From Jatrophihabitans_A sp035248685 (GTDB lineage: Bacteria; Actinomycetota; Actinomycetes; Mycobacteriales; Jatrophihabitantaceae), in contig DATFHF010000081.1 in NCBI GenBank assembly GCA_035248685.1, forward strand, positions 73,071 to 137,070: 64,000 nucleotides of DNA, given 5' to 3'. The notes under the pieces were generated by a model. It was not told the DNA's origin. It ran no database searches and saw only the letters and a list, made by a program, of their open reading frames with translations. The translations under genes were made by a program, and so were the position numbers. Shown piece by piece: positions 1 through 9,687 of this stretch; the first letter of the stretch is position 1, and each line of letters begins with the position of its first letter.

Positions 1-494
1 AGCTTGGCCCAGCTGACCAACCGGGCCGCGTCGCGCTGCCAGCCCCCGGCCGTCCACTCCGGGCGCAGGTGCCGGTCCGGACGCACCGGATCCTCGGGAT
101 CGGTGCCCTCGTCGCCGCCCGGGCCGAGCAGGTCGAGCTGGCCGGTGGTCGGCGCCGAGTCGGCCGGCAGGTCGTGCAGGGCGGCCCAGATGGTGGCCGG
201 CTCAGCCTGCCAGCGGCCGAACAGCAGGCGGTGGACGGCGGCCAGATCCCAGCAGGTCGCCACCCGCAGGCCGGCGCCGGCGAGCTGCCGCGGCGTGGCC
301 GAGTCCCACCAGACCCAGCGCGGCCGCAGCTCAGACTCGACTGCCACGAACTCCTCGATATCGGCCGATGGCGTCGTCCAACTGCCGCCCGCCCAGGCGC
401 AGCCGGCCGGTCCGGACCAGGAGTCAGCCAGGCACAGCGCCAGGAAGTCACCGCGACTGAAGCCGCCGGCCCGCAGCCGGTCGAGCAAGTTCAT
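1..494 (-). CDS. Bifunctional 3'-5' exonuclease/DNA polymerase (N-terminal part, cut by window edge)
   Basis: Only the first ~164 codons are in the window; the gene runs off the left edge. The translation contains RPRWVWWDSA, then AGLRVATCWDLAAVHRLLFGRW, and later LRPEWTAGGW, a succession I recognise from the actinobacterial family-A polymerase-like proteins that combine a 3'-5' exonuclease fold with a polymerase domain but lack the 5' nuclease of PolI. The linker between the last two motifs is acidic and proline-rich, as usual in that family. ATG at 494 is the first start after an in-frame stop upstream, but no clear ribosome binding site precedes it. The gene is divergent from the DUF433 antitoxin. 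The polymerase domain lies outside the window, so activity cannot be judged. Family assignment is from recognised motifs. Confidence 0.75.
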   Translation of the reverse strand, partial: MNLLDRLRAGGFSRGDFLALCLADSWSGPAGCAWAGGSWTTPSADIEEFVAVESELRPRWVWWDSATPRQLAGAGLRVATCWDLAAVHRLLFGRWQAEPATIWAALHDLPADSAPTTGQLDLLGPGGDEGTDPEDPVRPDRHLRPEWTAGGWQRDAARLVSWAK

Positions 495-648
495 TGGGAC
501 GATGGCCAGGCACCACGATTGCTGGCGTGCCTGGTCCGGGTCATGCCGCCATCTTGCCCTCCCTCAGCTGTCGAGCGATGGGCCACGCCTTTACTGACGA
601 CGGCGTAATCCGCCAGGATTTGTCGGCGGCGTCTGCAAGAATCACCCC

Positions 649-1347
649 GTGACCGCCGATTCGTTCCTCCTTCGCGAGCTGTACTCCGAGGCTGATGCGG
701 CCCGGTTGTTACGGCTCCCGCAAGCGACACTGCACTACTGGCTCGAGGGCCGTGTCTACCGTGGCCGCAGTTACGCTCCGGTCCTGCGGGACGCTCCGTC
801 GGCTGTACATGGCGACCAGTGGACGGTCACCTGGGCGGAATTCATCGAGGCCGGAGTTCTCGCTCAATACCGCCGGGACCTACGTGTTCCGCTGGCCGAG
901 TTGCGGGCGTTCGTCGCAATCCTTCGCGAGCAGTTCGGGGTGGCCTATCCGTTGGCGACCAAGCGTCCGTGGACCGACGGAAAGAAGTTGGTGATCGAGG
1001 CGCAAGAGTCGTCCAAACTACCCGATGACTTGTGGCTGTATGCGCCGGTGAGCGGCCAGTATCTGCTGCTTCCGGCCGGGCAGGCCTTCCTCGACCGTGT
1101 CGAGTTCGACGGCAGCCTCGCGGTGCGATGGCGTCCGGCCGTCGACGCCAAGTCGACGGTCGTCATCGACCCGGACGTTCGGTTCGGCAAGCCGTCCGTC
1201 TCGGGCATAAGCACCGAGGTTCTCTGGGAGTACTCCTTGGACGGCTACGCAGCGGAGGAGATCGCGGATGAGTTCGCGCTTCAGCCCGCCGACGTCGAGT
1301 GGGCCCTGTCCTACGAATACGCGCAATACGCGCAACGCGCCGCATAG
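649..1347 (+). CDS. DUF433 antitoxin, VapB45-like (MerR-type N-terminus)
   Basis: A 232-residue protein. The N-terminus (YSEADAARLLRLPQATLHYWLEG) reads as a MerR-like winged helix for DNA binding. Residues ~165-232 form a DUF433 domain (VIDPDVRFGKPSVSGISTEVL, then YAAEEIADEFAL). M. tuberculosis VapB45 (Rv2018) has this architecture and a similar size, and it neutralises the PIN-like toxin VapC45. Here the next gene, starting 6 bases after the stop, encodes the matching toxin but is frameshifted. GTG is the start; no Shine-Dalgarno sequence is obvious, and the sequence just upstream could be a weak leaderless promoter. Expected role is cytoplasmic antitoxin and autorepressor of the pair. The family is clear; the antitoxin function is inferred. 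Confidence 0.8.
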   Translation: MTADSFLLRELYSEADAARLLRLPQATLHYWLEGRVYRGRSYAPVLRDAPSAVHGDQWTVTWAEFIEAGVLAQYRRDLRVPLAELRAFVAILREQFGVAYPLATKRPWTDGKKLVIEAQESSKLPDDLWLYAPVSGQYLLLPAGQAFLDRVEFDGSLAVRWRPAVDAKSTVVIDPDVRFGKPSVSGISTEVLWEYSLDGYAAEEIADEFALQPADVEWALSYEYAQYAQRAA

Positions 1348-1352
1348 CCAGC

Positions 1353-1783
1353 ATGGCCAAGCTCGCAGAGGTCCGCTTCTACTTCGACGCGGATGTGCTC
1401 GGCTTGGCTCGCGTGGTCTGCAACCTGAGATCGGACTGCACATATCCGGGGGACCCGGGAACGACCATCAAACGTCGTACCCGACCGCGTGTCCGGTTAC
1501 CTCGCCAGCGACGAAGGATCCGGTTTGGCTTCCGATCGTGACCGATCGCGGCTGGATCGTCATCAGTCGGGACTCACATATCTCCAGCCGGCCTGGAGAA
1601 GTTGATGCGGTCAGACGGCACGGTGCTCGACTCGTGGTGCTATCGGGTAGGCAAGCCCGCGGCCCGTGGGAGCAGTTGGAGATCCTCATGTCTCAATGGC
1701 GCCGGATTGAACAGCGGGTCACCAGTCCTGGGCCATGGATCTACTCTGCTACCCGCACAGGCCTTGGCCCGGTACCGATCTGA
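1353..1783 (+). pseudogene. VapC45-like PIN/DUF5615-type toxin, frameshifted
   Basis: Two overlapping frames together make one ~143-residue protein, close to the length of VapC45 (Rv2019). ATG at 1353 opens MAKLAEVRFYFDADVLGLA and continues to about 1485 (YPGDPG, IKRRTRP). The homologous sequence then resumes in the frame one base back: CPVTSPA, VTDRGWIVISRDSHI, GARLVVLSG, GPWEQLEILMSQWRRIE, ending at 1783. Read straight, the first frame stops at 1541 after an unrelated arginine-rich tail. The acidic residues of the nuclease site lie on both sides of the break (FDAD and SRDSHI), so neither piece should be active alone. It could be a decayed toxin, a sequencing error, or, less likely, programmed slippage. 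Confidence 0.7.
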
Positions 1784-1827
1784 AGGGAGCCGCGCCATGG
1801 CTCGGTAGTGGGTAGGAGAATGGTCGG

Positions 1828-3813
<1,986 letters not shown>

Positions 3814-3823
3814 GCTCGAAGGC

Positions 3824-4054
3824 ATGTATCGCACCCAGCCACCCGGCTTTCGCTGGCTGGTGGGCGGCTTCGCGCTGGTGGCCGGTATCGCCTTCGGCTG
3901 GCGGTTCCTCAGCTCCGACGACCGTCCCTCGCTGATCTTCGCGGTGATCTGCCTGGTGATCGCCGGCTACTGGCTGGTCTTCGACCGGGAACCGGAGGAT
4001 ACCGAGCAGCACGACCGGCCCGAACCTTCTGAGCAGTGGCCGGACGGCGTCTGA
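3824..4054 (+). CDS. Small two-TM membrane protein of unknown function
   Basis: A 76-residue protein with two hydrophobic spans: about residues 9-26 (FRWLVGGFALVAGIAFGW) and 36-52 (LIFAVICLVIAGYWLVF). They are joined by a short SSDDRPS loop and followed by a charged tail rich in Glu, Asp and Pro. I recognise no family. The start has no ribosome binding site but has TAGGCT 7 bases upstream, which suggests a leaderless transcript independent of the preceding DUF255 gene. The codon pattern is typical of the neighbours, which supports a real gene. Both ends are probably on the same side of the membrane. Confidence 0.65.
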   Translation: MYRTQPPGFRWLVGGFALVAGIAFGWRFLSSDDRPSLIFAVICLVIAGYWLVFDREPEDTEQHDRPEPSEQWPDGV

Positions 4055-4090
4055 ACCCGGCTTTCGGTTTCGCATTGCACTAAAAATCGG

Positions 4091-4134
4091 CTTGTCAGGA
4101 GCAGGCTGACAGCTGTAAGGTGCTGCCTGACAAG
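4091..4134 (+). promoter_or_regulatory. Clustered TGTCAG/CTGACA half-sites over a putative promoter
   Basis: The 110 bases between the small membrane protein and the zinc-finger gene hold TGTCAG at 4093-4098 and CTGACA at 4106-4111 and 4127-4132. The first and third are part of a 9-base inverted repeat, CTTGTCAGG (4091-4099) and CCTGACAAG (4126-4134). The two CTGACA copies are 21 bases apart, about two helical turns. TTGTCA (4092-4097) could be a -35 box, with TGTAAG (4114-4119) a poor -10. The arrangement looks like an operator for a dimeric repressor, possibly the HTH protein encoded 31 bases downstream. Binding is inferred. Confidence 0.45.
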
Positions 4135-4164
4135 CTTGGACGGCGATACGAGGAGCGATCCGGC

Positions 4165-4542
4165 ATGACAACCATCGACACCACGGTTCAGCAAGCAGTG
4201 CGATGTTCCTTCTGCGCAAAGGAAGAAAGCGCGGTCAGCAAGATCATCGCGGGGCCGGGCATTTATATCTGCGACGAATGCGTCCAGCTGTGTAACAACA
4301 TCCTGGCGGAGGGTCGTTCGGCACCGGCCGGCCGGCCGGAGATCCCTTATTGGGAATCGATGTCGGACGAGCAGTTGCTGGCGCAGCTGCCCCGAATCGC
4401 GCAGGTCGGCGCCCAGGTGGAGGCAAACCTGCGCGAGTGGGTAATGCGGTTGCGCGACCGGGGCGTTACCTGGGCCCGGATCGGGGCGGCATTACAAATG
4501 ACCCGGCAGTCGGCCTGGGGCAGGTTCTCCGGCGAGGAATAG
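4165..4542 (+). CDS. ClpX-type C4 zinc finger protein with C-terminal HTH
   Basis: A 125-residue protein. Residues ~10-45 match the ClpX zinc-binding domain: CSFC, then IIAGPGIYICDECVQLCNNIL, giving the four zinc-ligand cysteines as two Cys-x2-Cys pairs. There is no AAA+ ATPase. The C-terminus (GVTWARIGAALQMTRQSAWGRF) is a helix-turn-helix of the type used for DNA recognition. ATG at 4165 is preferred over an upstream in-frame codon because GAGGAG lies 10 bases before it. In ClpX this domain dimerises and binds adaptors and substrates, so this protein may be a DNA-binding regulator using the same fold, or a ClpX partner. Neither role is demonstrated. Confidence 0.8.
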   Translation: MTTIDTTVQQAVRCSFCAKEESAVSKIIAGPGIYICDECVQLCNNILAEGRSAPAGRPEIPYWESMSDEQLLAQLPRIAQVGAQVEANLREWVMRLRDRGVTWARIGAALQMTRQSAWGRFSGEE

Positions 4543-4608
4543 CGCGAGGACTAACGGAGAGTGGCCTGAGAAGGCGCGCAAATGCCGACGGCATCAGCCA
4601 ATCGGGAC

Positions 4609-4614
4609 TAGGCT
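4609..4614 (+). promoter_or_regulatory. Leaderless -10 box (TAGGCT) for the prenyltransferase
   Basis: TAGGCT ends 8 bases before the GTG at 4623. The upstream bases show no Shine-Dalgarno sequence, which supports GTG 4623 as a leaderless start. Confidence 0.5.
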
Positions 4615-4622
4615 GGGCAGCC

Positions 4623-5390
4623 GTGGACCTACGCACCGGCGTGTATGCCCTGTACGAGCGGAGGCTGCGCCGGCAGCTGGCAGGTCGGCCATTGCCCAGG
4701 CATGTCGCGGTGATGTTGGACGGCAACCGCCGGTGGGCCCGAGCGGCCGGCATGGAGGACGTCAACCACGGCCACGTGGTGGGCGCCAACCACATCGACA
4801 ACTTGCTCGCCTGGTGTGCCGAGGCCGGCGTGGAACACGTCACGCTCTGGTTGCTGTCCACCGACAACCTGCATCGCGACCCGGCCGAGCTGGGCCCGCT
4901 GCTGCGGATCATCGCCGCGGTGGCCACCGAACTGTCCGCGCCGCGCCAACCATGGCAGCTCAACGTGGTAGGTGCGCTGGACACGCTGCCGGCCGACACC
5001 GCTACCGCGCTGAAGACCGCCGCCGAGCGAACGCTGGGCAAGACCGGCATGACGGTGAACCTGGCGGTCGGTTACGGCGGCCGGCGCGAGATTGCCGACG
5101 CGGTCCGCTCGCTACTACAGACGCATGCCCAGGCCGGAACGTCCATCGAAGAGGTTGCCGAACTCATCGATGTCGAGCACATTGCCGAGCACCTGTACAC
5201 CCGCGGCCAGCCCGATCCGGACCTGGTAATCAGGACATCGGGGGAGCAGCGGCTGTCCGGGTTCCTGCTGTGGCAGTCCGCGCATTCGGAGTTTTACTTC
5301 TGTGATGCCCTATGGCCGGACTTCCGCAAGGTTGATTTCCTGCGGGCACTGCGTGACTTCTCCGCCCGGCAACGCCGGTTCGGCAGCTGA
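4623..5390 (+). CDS. cis-prenyltransferase, short-chain (Z)-isoprenyl diphosphate synthase (UppS family)
   Basis: A 255-residue member of the UppS/Rv1086 family, condensing isopentenyl diphosphate onto an allylic diphosphate in cis. Visible motifs are HVAVMLDGNRRWAR, with the catalytic Asp that binds magnesium diphosphate, TLWLLSTDNLHR, VNLAVGYGGRREI, and the C-terminal PDLVIRTSGEQRLSGFLLWQSAHSEFYF, with the conserved Arg-x-Ser diphosphate-binding site. The frame stays open upstream to ~4350, but GTG 4623 gives the family N-terminus and has a leaderless -10 box. In M. tuberculosis the orthologue Rv1086 makes (omega)E,Z-farnesyl diphosphate for decaprenyl phosphate. Chain length here cannot be read from sequence alone. 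The PhoH gene follows as in Mycobacterium, though not immediately. Confidence 0.92.
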   Translation: MDLRTGVYALYERRLRRQLAGRPLPRHVAVMLDGNRRWARAAGMEDVNHGHVVGANHIDNLLAWCAEAGVEHVTLWLLSTDNLHRDPAELGPLLRIIAAVATELSAPRQPWQLNVVGALDTLPADTATALKTAAERTLGKTGMTVNLAVGYGGRREIADAVRSLLQTHAQAGTSIEEVAELIDVEHIAEHLYTRGQPDPDLVIRTSGEQRLSGFLLWQSAHSEFYFCDALWPDFRKVDFLRALRDFSARQRRFGS

Positions 5391-5698
5391 ACTCCAGCAA
5401 ATACGGGCATGCTCGGCCGCGGCCGACGGTTGCCGATCGATACATGTTGTCCTTGTACCCGCGCTCGGCGTGGCGGTGTCGGTCGACGGTTCGGGCAACC
5501 CGTACCGTCCTGGGCAGGTAACCAGCCATACTGGTTACCTGGGAGGTCCCTGACGGTGGTGAATACCAGCGGGGGGCCGGCATCGTCCCTCGCCCGACGG
5601 GAGATCGCCGGAACCCTCAACCCAGGTGGGCGCGATGCCACGCCTACCCGACGGCGGCAGGTCACGTCGTGCCGTCCGGTCAGTCACAGGAGCAACTC
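5391..5698. other. Intergenic region between the prenyltransferase and PhoH genes
   Basis: About 308 bases with no convincing gene. Short open frames cross it, but none has homology that I recognise. It holds one strong feature, an 11-base inverted repeat at 5515-5541 (listed separately), and the ribosome binding site of the PhoH gene at its end. Confidence 0.6.
5515..5541. repeat. Perfect 11-bp inverted repeat (operator-like)
   Basis: CAGGTAACCAG and CTGGTTACCTG are perfect reverse complements separated by CCATA. The spacing and size suit a dimeric regulator, and the site lies 158 bases upstream of the PhoH start. No T-run follows, so a rho-independent terminator for the upstream gene is less likely. 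The binding protein is unknown. Confidence 0.55.
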
Positions 5699-7018
5699 GT
5701 GACCTCACACCTGAACCCGGTCAAGACCTTCGTTCTCGACACCTCAGTGCTGCTTTCCGACCCCGCAGCGCTGTGCCGGTTCGGGGGGCACGAGGTCGTG
5801 TTGCCGCTGGTCGTGATCGGCGAACTCGAGGGCAAGCGGCACCACCCGGAACTGGGCTGGTTCGCTCGGCAGACCCTGCGGACGCTGGACGAGCTGCGAA
5901 TCAAGCACGGCCGGTTGGATTCCGGGGTGCCGGTGAACAGTGAGGGTGGCACCCTGCACGTCGAGCTCAATCACTCTGACCTCTCGTTGCTGCCGGCCGG
6001 TTTTCGAGTCGAGTCCAACGATTCCCGGATCCTCGCGGTTGCCCTGAACCTGGCCAACGAGGGCCGCGATGTCACCTTGGTCAGCAAGGACATGCCATTG
6101 CGGGTGAAGGCGGCCGCGGTGGGGCTGCTGGCGGATGAGTATCAGGTGCATCCTGCGGTGGATTCCGGTTGGACCGGGATGGCCGAGTTGGACGTGTCCA
6201 CCGAGATCGTGGACAGCCTGTACACCGAAGACCGGGTCGAGCTGAACGGCGAATTGCTGCCGATCGCCGAGCTGCCCTGCCACACCGGGTTGGTGTTGCA
6301 TTCAGCGCGCGGTTCGGCGCTGGCCCGGATCACCCCGGAGAAGGAACTACGCTTGGTGCGCGGTGACCGGGAAGCGTTCGGCCTGCACGGTCGCTCCGCC
6401 GAGCAGCGAATTGCCTTGGATTTGCTGCTGGATCCCGAGGTCGGCATCGTCTCACTCGGCGGTCGGGCCGGCACCGGCAAGTCGGCGTTGGCGCTGTGCG
6501 CCGGTCTTGAGGCGGTGATGGAACGTCGGGCGCACAAGAAGGTGGTGGTGTTCCGGCCGCTGTACGCGGTGGGCGGCCAGGAACTCGGCTACCTGCCAGG
6601 TAGCGAGAACGAGAAGATGGCGCCGTGGGCGCAGGCGGTCTTCGACACCCTCGGCGCGCTGGTCAGCAAGGACGTGCTGGACGAGGTGCTGGACCGCGGG
6701 ATGGTCGAGGTGCTGCCGCTGACCCACATCCGCGGCCGATCACTGCACGATGCCTTTGTAATCGTGGACGAAGCCCAATCGCTGGAACGCAATGTGCTGC
6801 TCACCGTGCTGTCCCGGATCGGGCAGGGCTCCCGGGTGGTGCTTACCCATGACGTGGCGCAGCGGGACAACCTGCGGGTCGGCCGGCACGACGGGGTGGC
6901 CGCCGTGATCGAGGCGCTGCGCGGACATCCACTGTTCGCGCATGTGACGCTGACCCGCTCCGAGCGCTCGCCGATCGCCGCGCTGGTGACCGAGATGCTG
7001 GAGGATCTCGGGATTTAG
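5699..7018 (+). CDS. PhoH2-type PIN-PhoH ATPase (RNase/helicase family)
   Basis: A 439-residue protein. Residues ~5-140 form a PIN domain (FVLDTSVLLSDP, then SNDSRILAVAL and VTLVSKDMPLRVKA, with the acidic nuclease residues). Residues ~220-439 are a PhoH P-loop ATPase: Walker A GRAGTGKSALAL with Lys261, Walker B FVIVDEAQS with Asp357-Glu358, and a DVAQRDNLR sensor segment. Mycobacterial PhoH2 (Rv1095) has this fusion and acts as an RNA helicase and sequence-specific RNase. GTG 5699 is preceded by CAGGAG at good spacing, so it is preferred over an ATG 30 bases upstream. The TAG stop overlaps the stop of the convergent PPOX gene. The neighbourhood matches M. tuberculosis. Confidence 0.92.
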   Translation: MTSHLNPVKTFVLDTSVLLSDPAALCRFGGHEVVLPLVVIGELEGKRHHPELGWFARQTLRTLDELRIKHGRLDSGVPVNSEGGTLHVELNHSDLSLLPAGFRVESNDSRILAVALNLANEGRDVTLVSKDMPLRVKAAAVGLLADEYQVHPAVDSGWTGMAELDVSTEIVDSLYTEDRVELNGELLPIAELPCHTGLVLHSARGSALARITPEKELRLVRGDREAFGLHGRSAEQRIALDLLLDPEVGIVSLGGRAGTGKSALALCAGLEAVMERRAHKKVVVFRPLYAVGGQELGYLPGSENEKMAPWAQAVFDTLGALVSKDVLDEVLDRGMVEVLPLTHIRGRSLHDAFVIVDEAQSLERNVLLTVLSRIGQGSRVVLTHDVAQRDNLRVGRHDGVAAVIEALRGHPLFAHVTLTRSERSPIAALVTEMLEDLGI

Positions 7019-7590
7019 CCGGCGGCCGGTGCTGGTTGGCTCTCACCCAGGGCCGGCAGGCCGTCGATGGACACCGGGTTCTTGAGATGGCCGCGGCCCT
7101 CGTACTCGGGTGCGCCCTTCTTCAGCTGATGCAGGTCGAGCACCTCCCGGTCGGCCACGAAGTCCATCAGCGGCACCGCATAGCCGCAGGATTCCTGCAC
7201 TCGATCGAGTTCCACCAGGATGATCGAGCGCTGACCGACCGTGCGTGCCTTGCCGAATTTGTCGCGCCACTCGGAGAATTCTGGATCGTCGACCGGCACC
7301 ACCCGGCCGGTGCCATACAGCCGAACGATCGATGGCCGGCCGGAAAAGGCGGCAAACATCAGGGTGATCCGGCCGTTCTCGCGCAGATGCGCAATGGTTT
7401 CGGCGCCCGAACCGAAATAATCCAGGTAGCCGACGTGGTACTGGTCGAGCACGGCGAAGGTACCGGCCATGCCTTTGGGCGAGACATTCAGGTGCCCATC
7501 GGCGGACAGCGGCGCCGTTGCCACCATGAACATCGGCTGCTTCAGCAGCCACCGGGCCAGCTCGGGGCTGACTCCGTCGAATAGCTTCAC
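7015..7590 (-). CDS. Pyridoxamine 5'-phosphate oxidase family (split-barrel flavin/F420) protein
   Basis: A 191-residue split-barrel protein. The N-terminal pattern (FMVATAPLSADGHLNVSPKG), followed by YLDYFGSGAETIAHLRENGRITLMF and RLYGTGRVV, is characteristic of PPOX-fold proteins that bind FMN or F420. The specific substrate is unknown; many relatives are general FMN-dependent oxidoreductases. GTG at 7590 overlaps the fumarase stop as GTGA, so the two are probably translationally coupled. The stop codon overlaps the convergent phoH stop by four bases, leaving no room for a separate terminator. Family assignment is firm; the cofactor is not determinable here. Confidence 0.85.
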   Translation of the reverse strand: MKLFDGVSPELARWLLKQPMFMVATAPLSADGHLNVSPKGMAGTFAVLDQYHVGYLDYFGSGAETIAHLRENGRITLMFAAFSGRPSIVRLYGTGRVVPVDDPEFSEWRDKFGKARTVGQRSIILVELDRVQESCGYAVPLMDFVADREVLDLHQLKKGAPEYEGRGHLKNPVSIDGLPALGESQPAPAAG

Positions 7591-9026
7591 GACTCGCGGG
7601 GGCGGGTCATCGATAACACGTCGAGCACCTCGTCCAACTTCTGCTCGCTGATCGCACCCGACGAGACGTGGCCGCGCTCGATCACCACCTGCCGGATGGT
7701 TTTGCGTTCGGCCAGCGCCTGCTTGGCGATCTTGGCCGCCTCGTCGTAACCGACGTAGTGGTTGAGCGGCGTGACGATGGACGGCGAGGACTCGGCGTAC
7801 TCGCGGCATCGATCGACGTTGGCTTCGATACCGGAGATGCACCTGTCGGCGAATACCCTGCTGACGTTGGAAATCAGCCGGATCGACTCGAGCAGGTTGC
7901 GGGCCATCACCGGCAGCATGACGTTGAGCTCGAAGTTGCCGGCCGCTCCGGCGAAGGCCACCGCGGCGTCGTTGCCGATGACCTGGGCGACCACCTGGCA
8001 AACCGCCTCGCACAGCACCGGATTTACCTTGCCCGGCATGATCGAGGAACCCGGTTGCAGGTCGGGCAGGAACAGCTCGGTGAGCCCGGTACGCGGTCCG
8101 GATCCCATCCACCGGATGTCGTTGCTGATCTTGTTCAGGCTGACCGCGATGGTGCGCAATACGCCGGACAGTTCCACCAGGCCGTCGCGGGCGCCCTGTG
8201 CCTCGAAGTGGTCGCGGGCTTCGGTCAATGGCAGCCCGGTCTCGCCGGCGATCAGCTCGATCACCTCCGCGGCGAAGCCGGCCGGCGCGTTGATGCCGGT
8301 GCCGACCGCGGTGCCACCGAGCGGCAACTCCGCGACCCGGGGCAGCGCCGCCTCGGCCCGCTCCACGCCGTACCGGATCTGGGCGGCGTAGCCGGCAAAT
8401 TCCTGTCCCAGCGTCACCGGGGTGGCATCCATCAGGTGGGTACGGCCCGACTTCACCACCGTCCGGAATTCGTCGGCCTTGGCTTCCAGCGCATCAGCCA
8501 GGTGCCGCAGGGACGGGATCAGCGCAGTCACCACCGCCTTGGTCGCGGCGACGTGGATGGCCGATGGGAACTGGTCGTTGGACGACAGCGGATCGTTCAC
8601 GTCGTCGTTCGGGTGTACCGTCACCTGCTCGCCGCCGGTGGACAACCGGGCCGCGGCGAGGCTGGCCAGCACCTCGTTGGCGTTCATGTTCGACGACGTT
8701 CCGGATCCGGTCTGGAACACGTCGATCGGGAACTGCGCGTCCCAGTCGCCGCTGGCGACCTCGCTCGCCGCGGCCGCGATCGCGTCGGCCTTGGCTTGGT
8801 CCAGCAGGCCGCGCTTGGCCCGGATCCGGGCCCCGGCACCCTTGATCAGGGCAAGTCCCGCGATCAGCTCCCGTTCGATCGGCTGACCGGAGATCGGGAA
8901 GTTCTCTACCGCGCGCTGGGTCTGCGCCCGCCACCGGGCATCGGCCGGCACCCGAATCTCACCCATCGAGTCCCGCTCGATGCGGTAGGACTGGGCGGAT
9001 TCGGCCGGCTGCGGCTGCTCGGACAT
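7587..9026 (-). CDS. fumC: Class II fumarate hydratase
   Basis: A 479-residue enzyme interconverting fumarate and L-malate in the TCA cycle; class II enzymes are cytosolic, oxygen-stable homotetramers. The sequence shows TGSGTSSNMNANEV, SSNDQFPSAIHVA, the TxxGQEF region (VTLGQEFAGYAAQIRYG) and the superfamily signature GSSIMPGKVNP, whose mobile loop carries the catalytic serine. Length is normal. ATG 9026 is preceded by gagggag. In M. tuberculosis the orthologue fum (Rv1098c) lies next to glpX (Rv1099c); here a YbjQ gene sits between them. All are on the same strand and may be co-transcribed. Confidence 0.97.
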   Translation of the reverse strand: MSEQPQPAESAQSYRIERDSMGEIRVPADARWRAQTQRAVENFPISGQPIERELIAGLALIKGAGARIRAKRGLLDQAKADAIAAAASEVASGDWDAQFPIDVFQTGSGTSSNMNANEVLASLAAARLSTGGEQVTVHPNDDVNDPLSSNDQFPSAIHVAATKAVVTALIPSLRHLADALEAKADEFRTVVKSGRTHLMDATPVTLGQEFAGYAAQIRYGVERAEAALPRVAELPLGGTAVGTGINAPAGFAAEVIELIAGETGLPLTEARDHFEAQGARDGLVELSGVLRTIAVSLNKISNDIRWMGSGPRTGLTELFLPDLQPGSSIMPGKVNPVLCEAVCQVVAQVIGNDAAVAFAGAAGNFELNVMLPVMARNLLESIRLISNVSRVFADRCISGIEANVDRCREYAESSPSIVTPLNHYVGYDEAAKIAKQALAERKTIRQVVIERGHVSSGAISEQKLDEVLDVLSMTRPRES

Positions 9027-9149
9027 CTGCGGATCTGCTCCCTCTCCTCGGCAGCGGCCTGGCTGGCCTGCTGGTGACGGTGCCGTGAGAAAGCCTAGTC
9101 AGCGGGGACGGGCCCGGGAGCGCTCAGGTGGCCGGGATAACTCTGCCTA

Positions 9150-9674
9150 TTAGGTCACGTTCTCAGCGCTGCGGCGGCTGGCCACCAGCGGGCCGGTCCC
9201 ACTCCGAGCCGGTGGGCTGGTAGCCGGTCGGCTGAGCGGCCGGTTGGTACCGGTGGGCTGATCCCACTGGCCGCTCGGTTGCTGCGCCGGGGCCGGTCGG
9301 GCGGCGGCGGGCTGGCCGTAGCCGAGCTGGATCGCGGTTTGCTTGGCCGCCTCGGTGACCGGGATGGCCACCACCGCGGTGCCGTAGGCGCAGATCTCGG
9401 TCCAGTTGGCGCCCAGCTCGGTGGTGTCGAACCGCATCGCGATCAGCGCGTTACCGCCCCGGGCCTGCGCCTCGGCGAACAGCCGGGTCATCGCCTCGTT
9501 GCGGCTGTCGATGACGTTCTTCGTCATCCCTTGGAGTTCGCCGCCGACCAGCGATTTGAAGCCGGCGCCCATCTGGGAGAAGGCGTTACGAGACCGGACG
9601 GTCACGCCGAACACCTCACCGCAGACCCGCTGCACCTCCCAGCCCGGAATGTCATTCATGGTGACGCAGAGCAT
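9150..9674 (-). CDS. YbjQ/DUF74 heavy-metal-binding-domain-like protein
   Basis: A 174-residue protein. Residues ~5-110 match the YbjQ (DUF74) fold: a PGWEVQRVCGEVFGVTVRSRN opening, then ARGGNALIAMRFDTTELG and CAYGTAVV, in a pattern that builds pentameric assemblies in known structures. The C-terminal ~60 residues are low-complexity (Pro, Ala, Gln, Thr, Ser) and probably disordered. ATG 9674 is chosen because a GGAGGGG ribosome binding site lies just upstream. The function of the family is unresolved, and metal binding is only suggested by its name. The gene sits between glpX and fumC on the same strand. Confidence 0.8.
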   Translation of the reverse strand: MLCVTMNDIPGWEVQRVCGEVFGVTVRSRNAFSQMGAGFKSLVGGELQGMTKNVIDSRNEAMTRLFAEAQARGGNALIAMRFDTTELGANWTEICAYGTAVVAIPVTEAAKQTAIQLGYGQPAAARPAPAQQPSGQWDQPTGTNRPLSRPATSPPARSGTGPLVASRRSAENVT

Positions 9675-9687
9675 GGTGCCCCTCCAG

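Noticed and set aside
4..608. Long plus-strand open frames (197 and 179 codons)
   Set aside because: They are antisense shadows of the polymerase gene, which has recognisable motifs on the minus strand.
5409..5702. 97-codon plus-strand frame in the gap before phoH
   Set aside because: Low-complexity Arg/Gly/Pro translation, no family pattern, and it runs through the palindrome; probably a chance open frame.
7036..9077. Plus-strand frames opposite PPOX and fumC (182 and 469 codons)
   Set aside because: Shadows caused by high GC; fumC on the minus strand is unambiguous.
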